DNA from: Pseudomonadota bacterium
GTDB taxonomy: Bacteria > Pseudomonadota > Gammaproteobacteria > QQUJ01
DNA length: 64,000 nt
Direction of reading: 5' to 3'
NCBI GenBank assembly: GCA_008501635.1
Contig: QQUJ01000010.1
Coordinates: 372,001-436,000 of the forward strand
Shown here: positions 59,063 to 64,000 of the stretch, piece by piece
Layout of the letters: every line of letters begins with the position of its first letter
Position numbering within the stretch: the first letter of the stretch is position 1
Notes under the pieces: generated by a model
What the model was told of the DNA's origin: nothing
What the model saw: only the letters and a program-made list of their open reading frames with translations
Database searches by the model: none
Translations under genes and position numbers: made by a program

Positions 59063-60775
59063 ATGGCCGATGCACAATTTAGAACCTGTGAAAGCACAGG
59101 TCTCCGGTATCACAAACCGGCCGAGACGCTCATCAAGGCTCATGCCGTCATGGGTGTGGTCTGGCTGCTGATTGGCGGTGTACTGGCTTTGCTGGTGACG
59201 CTAACCCGCTGGCCGGCGGTCCATATGCTGCCAGCCGCCGAGTTTTATCAGGCACTGACGGCCCACGGTCTGGATATGCTGATCTTCTGGATCATCTCGT
59301 TCGAAATCGCGATCGTCTATTTTTGCGCAACCACACTCTTGGGCTGTCGTATTGCGACTCCGCGTATCGCCTGGTTGGGTTTCGCGTTGATGCTGATCGG
59401 CAGCGTGGTCACCAATTTGGCGATCCTGAATGGCGATTCCAGCGTCATGATGACCTCCTACGTGCCGATGCCGGCCAATCCGAACTTCTACCTCGGAATC
59501 ATCCTGTTTGCGGTGGGCGCGTTGATCGGGTGTTTTGTCTTTCTGGGCACGCTGGTGGTGGCCAAGGATGAGCAGACCTACGTCGGCTCGCTGCCGTTGG
59601 TCACTTTTGGTGCGCTCGTGGCGGTCATCATCGCTATTTTCACCATCGCCTCGGGTGCGATCCTGTTGATTCCTACCTACCTTTGGTCAATCGGGTACAT
59701 AGGTCATATCGACGCGCTGATGTATCGCGTGATCTGGTGGGCAATGGGTCACTCCTCCCAGCAGATCAATGTCTCGGCTCACGTGGCAGTATGGTATGCG
59801 ATCGCAGCCATCGTATTTGGCGCCAAGCCGATGTCAGAGAAAGTCAGCCGCGGTGCCTTCCTGCTCTACATCCTCTTTCTGCAGCTCGCCAGTGCGCACC
59901 ATCTGCTTTCTGATCCGGGTATCAGTTCCGAATGGAAGATGTTCAACACCAGTTATGCGATGTACCTGGCGGTGCTGGCCAGCATGATCCACGGGTTGAC
60001 GGTACCAGGTTCCATTGAGGTGGCGCAGCGCAAGAAGGGCTTCAACAACGGCCTGTTTGAGTGGATCCGCAAGGCGCCGTGGGGAAATCCGGTTTTCTCC
60101 GGCATGTTCATATCATTGATCGGATTTGGATTCCTCGGCGGTATTTCGGGTGTCATGATGGGTACCGAGCAGTTGAATCTCATCATTCACAACACCATCT
60201 ATGTGCCGGGACATTTCCATGCCACCGTAGTGGTAGGAACGACCCTTGCTTTCATGGCGCTCACCTACTTTCTTATCCCGACGCTGTTCCGGCGTGAGGT
60301 GATCAACCCGGTACTGGCCAAGTGGCAGCCCTATCTGTTCGGTTTGGGTATGTCGGTCTTTGCATTGGGCCATATGGGTGCCGGCACGCTGGGCGTATCA
60401 CGGCGTCACTGGGATATGGCGTTTACCGGTTCAGCGCTGGGTTACGAGTATCCGGCGGCGGCTTATCTGCTGATGGGAATCGCTGGAATTGCCGGTGTCG
60501 TCGCCATCGTGGGTGGAGCAGCCTACATCTGGATTACCGTGGGATCGTTGTTGTGGGGCAAGAAGGTGGGAGAAGCGCCGACCTATGGTGCTGCACCAAC
60601 CACCCCGATCCAGTCGGAGGAAATCGCTGCTGACGCGGATGACCACTCCGGAATCGGGATTGCCGGTTTCATCGCCCCCGGCACATTTCTCCTCGCATTG
60701 ACATTCCTGGGTATCTTCGTGGTCTATTACTTCATCAACTGGAAGTATCTGTCCTCGGTCTGGCCCTTGAGCTAG
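59063..60775 (+). CDS. B-type haem-copper oxidase subunit I-like protein lacking the active-site Tyr
   Basis: A 570-aa, roughly 13-14-helix subunit I with numbering close to Thermus ba3. Metal ligands are kept: H68 (low-spin haem region, TAHGLDM), CuB ligands H230 (WAMGHSSQQ) and H279-H280 (ASAHHLLSDPG), and H384/H386 (PGHFHA). The tyrosine expected at +4 from H230 (HxxxY, cross-linked to His) is Gln234. This is abnormal for an oxygen reductase and recalls NO-reductase-like members of the superfamily. The gene lies with ctaB, two ctaA, two SCO genes and a CuA subunit. Substrate is unproven. Confidence 0.88.
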   Translation: MADAQFRTCESTGLRYHKPAETLIKAHAVMGVVWLLIGGVLALLVTLTRWPAVHMLPAAEFYQALTAHGLDMLIFWIISFEIAIVYFCATTLLGCRIATPRIAWLGFALMLIGSVVTNLAILNGDSSVMMTSYVPMPANPNFYLGIILFAVGALIGCFVFLGTLVVAKDEQTYVGSLPLVTFGALVAVIIAIFTIASGAILLIPTYLWSIGYIGHIDALMYRVIWWAMGHSSQQINVSAHVAVWYAIAAIVFGAKPMSEKVSRGAFLLYILFLQLASAHHLLSDPGISSEWKMFNTSYAMYLAVLASMIHGLTVPGSIEVAQRKKGFNNGLFEWIRKAPWGNPVFSGMFISLIGFGFLGGISGVMMGTEQLNLIIHNTIYVPGHFHATVVVGTTLAFMALTYFLIPTLFRREVINPVLAKWQPYLFGLGMSVFALGHMGAGTLGVSRRHWDMAFTGSALGYEYPAAAYLLMGIAGIAGVVAIVGGAAYIWITVGSLLWGKKVGEAPTYGAAPTTPIQSEEIAADADDHSGIGIAGFIAPGTFLLALTFLGIFVVYYFINWKYLSSVWPLS

Positions 60776-60791
60776 GATTACGCTGGATAGT

Positions 60792-60820
60792 ATCGGGGGC
60801 GCGGATATCGCGCCCCCGAT
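60792..60820. other. Perfect 12-bp stem hairpin between subunit I and ctaB
   Basis: ATCGGGGGCGCG (60792-60803), loop GATAT, CGCGCCCCCGAT (60809-60820). It lacks a T tract, so it may be a transcript-stabilising or processing element after the oxidase subunits rather than a full terminator. Confidence 0.75.
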
Positions 60821-60853
60821 TGACTACGATTCATCTTACCGGTGGAGAAGAAC

Positions 60854-61762
60854 GTGCCGCGCACTATCCATGCCGAGTCCTCATGGTCAGGCGGATCACT
60901 GCAGTTGATCAAACAATTAGGCAACGTCTGTAAGCTGCGTATTGGTGTGACCATTGCGTTTACCGCATTAGCGGGGATAGCAATCACACCGGGCTCATCG
61001 CTGACGACGATGCAGATCATTGTGCTCGGATTGGCGGTGTTGATCTCTTCAGCCTGTGCCGGTGGATTCAATCAGTACGTGGAGCGTGATCTCGATGCGC
61101 GCATGGAAAGGACGCGCTCTCGCCCCTTTGTAACCGGTGAGTTCAATCCAACCTGGATGTGGCCGGTGGGATTGACCACTATGCTGGCATTCTCGGTGAT
61201 AGCGGCCGGGTGGGCGACCAATATGGTGGCGGCGCTGTTTGTGTTTCTGGGAGCTTTTTTCTATGCCGTTGTCTATACGGTATGGCTGAAACGCCGCACG
61301 TGGCTCAATATCGTCATCGGCGGGCTAGCGGGAAGTTTTGCGATACTGGCCGGCGCCACCGCCGTGGATCCACAGATCACCGCCGTTCCTTTGATATTCG
61401 CCATCGTACTGTTTCTCTGGACGCCATCGCATTTCTGGAGTCTCGCGATCGTATTGCATAAAGACTATGCAGCCGCCGGTGTTCCCATGTTGCCGGTGGT
61501 GGTCGGTGATCGCCGCGCAGCGGAGGTGATTCTCGCCAACTCGATTCTGATGGTCGCCATATCGGTGCTGCCCGTATTCTACGGAATGGGTTGGATCTAC
61601 CTTGTGGGCGCCGCCGCAGGCGGCCTCTATTTCCTGTTCAAGAACCTTCAGTTGGTGGCTGAGCCAACGCCGAAGGTCGCCAGGGCCAGTTTTTTTGCTT
61701 CACTCGTGCAGCTGACCTCTCTGCTGGTTGCCAGCATTCTGGACGCTCAACTTTTAGGTTGA
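60854..61762 (+). CDS. ctaB: Protohaem IX farnesyltransferase (haem O synthase)
   Basis: UbiA-family membrane enzyme adding a farnesyl group to protohaem IX, the first step to haem O/A. It contains NQYVERDLDARMERTRSRP (the Asp-rich prenyl-diphosphate site) and YTVWLKRRTWLNIVIGG, with LWTPSHFWSLAI and HKDYAAAGVPMLPVV. GTG at 60854 has GGAG 6 nt upstream; GTG at 60842 is the longer alternative. With the two ctaA genes it supplies haem A to the adjacent subunit I. Confidence 0.94.
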   Translation: MPRTIHAESSWSGGSLQLIKQLGNVCKLRIGVTIAFTALAGIAITPGSSLTTMQIIVLGLAVLISSACAGGFNQYVERDLDARMERTRSRPFVTGEFNPTWMWPVGLTTMLAFSVIAAGWATNMVAALFVFLGAFFYAVVYTVWLKRRTWLNIVIGGLAGSFAILAGATAVDPQITAVPLIFAIVLFLWTPSHFWSLAIVLHKDYAAAGVPMLPVVVGDRRAAEVILANSILMVAISVLPVFYGMGWIYLVGAAAGGLYFLFKNLQLVAEPTPKVARASFFASLVQLTSLLVASILDAQLLG

Positions 61763-61877
61763 CGTTGCAGAGCTAGAGACCTTTTCGGTCTCGCGAGGAC
61801 CCGCAGGGCCAATACTCCGACAGCGGGTCAGGCGCTGTTGGTAGTGTATTTTGTTCCCGTCGAGCGCAGTAACACAC

Positions 61878-62801
61878 ATGCCCCCACCATTTCGTTTTAT
61901 GCGACCAATTGAATCCCGGTTACGGCGGATTTATCTTCGTCGTCCACCCGCTGAGAACCGGCCCTGCTATTGGCAGCGGTTGGCTCGATCCGCGCAGCTG
62001 TTCATTTCCATCATCCTATTGATACCGGCCGTCGCGATAGCGGCGCCAAAGGGCACTCAGCCAACCAACGAACAGAACCCAATATTTGATGGGAAAACGG
62101 CCCTTGCTCGAAGCCAGGCGGCGATCGGTCGGACACTCGCTAATTACTCGTTCGTCAGTTCTGCCGGGGCCACCGTGCAGCTGGATGATTTGCGGGGAAA
62201 ACCGTTGGTGATCAGCCTGGTCTATAGCAGCTGTTACCATACCTGTCCGATGACCACGCGCTATTTGGCTGAGGCGGTGCGTAAAGCCCGTGATGCTTTG
62301 GGAAACGACGCCTTCAATGTCTTGACGATTGGTTTTGATACTCCCCAGGACAATCCTCTGACCATGGCCAGTTTTGCCAAGCATCAGGGTGTGGAGATGC
62401 CAGGTTGGTATTTTGTGAGCGGTGAGCAGACCACGATCGACGGAATCCTGAGTGATGTCGGTTTCACTTATGCACCGTCCCCGAAGGGTTTCGATCACCT
62501 GGTGCAAACCACCGTTGTCGATCAGGATGGAAAGATCTACGTTCATGTCTATGGGGAGATTTTCAGCACCCCGCTTCTGGTAGAGCCGCTCAAGCGGCTG
62601 GTGCTCGGAGCACGCCCCGAAGACGGGTTTGCAACGACCTTCGTTAAGGGGGTGCGTCTATTCTGCACCACCTACGATCCCGCGAATGACGCCTACCGAT
62701 TCGATATGTCCTATTTCATCGGACTGGTCATTGGCGGCAGCATTATCCTGGGGACAGCAGGGTATTTGGTCAGGGATTACTATCGTTCCCGGCGCTCTTG
62801 A
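61878..62801 (+). CDS. SCO1/SenC-like protein with C-terminal membrane helix
   Basis: A 307-aa protein of the SCO family with the copper site YSSCYHTCPMTT (CxxxC) and a His ligand candidate in GFDHLVQTTVV. An N-terminal signal or anchor (LFISIILLIPAVAIAA) and a C-terminal helix (FIGLVIGGSIILGTAGYLV) flank the thioredoxin-like domain, a less common architecture for SCO. The ATG at 61878 is one of several in-frame starts. It is the second SCO of the locus. Confidence 0.85.
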   Translation: MPPPFRFMRPIESRLRRIYLRRPPAENRPCYWQRLARSAQLFISIILLIPAVAIAAPKGTQPTNEQNPIFDGKTALARSQAAIGRTLANYSFVSSAGATVQLDDLRGKPLVISLVYSSCYHTCPMTTRYLAEAVRKARDALGNDAFNVLTIGFDTPQDNPLTMASFAKHQGVEMPGWYFVSGEQTTIDGILSDVGFTYAPSPKGFDHLVQTTVVDQDGKIYVHVYGEIFSTPLLVEPLKRLVLGARPEDGFATTFVKGVRLFCTTYDPANDAYRFDMSYFIGLVIGGSIILGTAGYLVRDYYRSRRS

Positions 62802-62811
62802 TCTGTATCAA
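62798..62811. promoter_or_regulatory. Perfect FNR/DNR-type box upstream of the cytochrome b-ferredoxin gene
   Basis: TTGATCTGTATCAA is an exact match to TTGAT-N4-ATCAA and overlaps the last codons of the SCO gene. It is again followed by GG. The centre is about 56 nt before the ATG at 62861, ideal for a class II promoter with a start of transcription near 62846. Confidence 0.8.
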
Positions 62812-62860
62812 GGAGGGTGTTACGGCCCCGTTGTTAATCTTTGCGCGTTAGTCAGGTATT

Positions 62861-64000
62861 ATGGTGCCCGCGATATCTGATCGAGCCGAATCGGGCCGGA
62901 GATTTACACCATTGCTTAAGTACATCCAGACACCCGCCCATGCGCTGCTGCATAGGGTGGAGGGCTTTTTTAACCTGCTGTTTGGCGAAAAAGCCAATCC
63001 TTTCCACTACCTGGGTGGTTTGACCATTTTCTTCTTCTGGGTGGTGCTGGTCAGCGGGATCTACGTCTTCATTTTCTTTGAAACCAACGTCTGGGGCGCA
63101 TACCAATCCGTCGAGCGGCTGACCCATGAGCAGTGGTACATCGGCGGTGTTATGCGCAGCTTGCATCGTTATGCCTCGGATGCCGCGATCATAACCCTGG
63201 CCCTGCACATCCTGGGTGAGTTTTCCAAGGATCGGCACCGGGGCTTCCGCTGGTTTTCCTGGTTTACCGGCATCCCCTTGCTGTGGATGGTCTTTCCCCT
63301 GGGTATTACCGGGTATTGGCTGGTGTGGGATCAATTGGGTCAGTACGTGGCTATCGCCAGTTCGGAGCTTATGGACTGGCTCCCAATATTTACTGATCCT
63401 ATGGCACGAAATTTCCTCACGGAAGATGCGCTGAGCGACCGGTTTTTCACGCTTATGGCATTTATCCATCTGATCGGATTACCGATATTTCTGATTTTTG
63501 GAGTGTGGTTTCACCTGCTGCGCATCAGTCGTCCCAAGATCAATCCACCGCGCAAACTGGCGCTGGGTAGTATGGCGGCTTTGCTGGTCCTTTCGTTTGT
63601 CGCGCCCGCCACGAGTCAAGGCCCCGCGGATCTGTCACGCGTAGCCACTAACCTGGAGTTTGATTGGTTTTATCTTCTGGCCTACCCGCTGTTGGATAGT
63701 GGGTCACCCGCCCTGCTGTGGGGTGTATTGTTTGGGGTCAGCGTCTTTTTCTCGGTATTGCCCTGGTTGCCCCCGCTGCGCCAGCTTCCGACGGCCAAGG
63801 TCGATCTGGATCACTGCAACGGCTGCGCACGCTGTTTTGCCGATTGCCCGTTCGGCGCTATTACCATGGTGCCGCGCAGCGATGGTCACGCCTCGCATAC
63901 CCAGGAGGCGACCGTCGATGCCTCTTTGTGTGCGAGTTGCGGCATCTGCGCTGGTGCCTGCCCCACGGCCATGCCTTTCCGCCGCGATGAGGCGCTGCCG
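62861..64000 (+). CDS. Cytochrome b6-like protein fused to a 2x[4Fe-4S] ferredoxin (3' cut by window)
   Basis: At least 380 codons, open at the window end. The N-terminal two-thirds is a cytochrome b domain with two bis-His haem sites, H102/H116 (SLHRYASD, LALHILGE) and H203/H218 (FIHLIGLP, VWFHLLRI). The 14- and 15-residue spacing matches the b6 type. After further helices come the ferredoxin motifs CNGCARCFADCP (from residue 319) and CASCGICAGACP. It may form a quinone-linked electron bifurcation or transfer module with soluble partners. Its partners lie beyond the window. Confidence 0.87.
   Translation, partial: MVPAISDRAESGRRFTPLLKYIQTPAHALLHRVEGFFNLLFGEKANPFHYLGGLTIFFFWVVLVSGIYVFIFFETNVWGAYQSVERLTHEQWYIGGVMRSLHRYASDAAIITLALHILGEFSKDRHRGFRWFSWFTGIPLLWMVFPLGITGYWLVWDQLGQYVAIASSELMDWLPIFTDPMARNFLTEDALSDRFFTLMAFIHLIGLPIFLIFGVWFHLLRISRPKINPPRKLALGSMAALLVLSFVAPATSQGPADLSRVATNLEFDWFYLLAYPLLDSGSPALLWGVLFGVSVFFSVLPWLPPLRQLPTAKVDLDHCNGCARCFADCPFGAITMVPRSDGHASHTQEATVDASLCASCGICAGACPTAMPFRRDEALP

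Overview
The window comes from a GC-rich gammaproteobacterium, most like the Chromatiales/Ectothiorhodospiraceae-type sulfur- and nitrogen-cycling lineages. This placement is inferred from gene content and order: an SAH-riboswitch-controlled ahcY beside metK, a tkt-gap-pgk-pykA-fba block, a CbbR-like LysR regulator, a full System I cytochrome c maturation operon, nirS plus norCB denitrification genes, and a B-type heme-copper oxidase locus. No rRNA, tRNA, CRISPR array, prophage or intact transposase gene was seen.

Layout. 1-4550 (minus strand): ahcY (cut by the window edge) with an SAH riboswitch, metK, and two coupled CorA-family transporters. 4693-12563 (plus): a thioredoxin-like protein, then tkt, gap, pgk, pykA and fba, ending at a clear terminator. 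12683-21134: DUF1330, tpm, a large PAS-GGDEF-EAL-REC protein, ubiI-like/ubiH, qor and a lipoprotein. 21180-24469: purC, a candidate small RNA, the CbbR-like regulator, a DUF3365 haem protein and DUF302. 24582-31540: ccmABCDEFGHI, packed with overlaps.

31798-37556 is an unusual cluster: a lysine 2,3-aminomutase-like radical SAM enzyme, two ATP-grasp ligases and a GNAT/deacetylase/GNAT fusion. 37557-39728 is a repeat-rich junction holding a dense hairpin array, a decayed fragment of a sodium channel gene, a small hypothetical gene and an intact BacNaV-type channel.

39847-53215 is the denitrification island: norC-norB-norE-norF-norQ, a small ORF, a CcoG-like ferredoxin, norD, nnrS, nirI and nirS, ending at a terminator. 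53397-64000 is an oxidase-like island: two SCO proteins, two CtaA-like proteins, CtaB, a CuA subunit II, a B-type subunit I and a cytochrome b-ferredoxin fusion cut by the window end.

The genes fit together as central carbon metabolism (possibly with CbbR input), c-type cytochrome assembly, and respiration of nitrite, NO and/or oxygen. Three near-identical FNR/DNR-type boxes (41039, 58103, 62798) tie the nor operon, the oxidase-like operon and the cytochrome b-ferredoxin gene to one low-oxygen or NO-responsive regulator.

The most notable observations are these. (1) The oxidase-like subunit I keeps every expected metal-ligand histidine but has Gln in place of the catalytic cross-linked Tyr, which suggests an alternative NO reductase. 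(2) The KamA/ATP-grasp/GNAT-deacetylase cluster may make a beta-amino-acid-derived product. (3) An 18-bp operator-like palindrome is shared by tkt and the cbbR-like gene.
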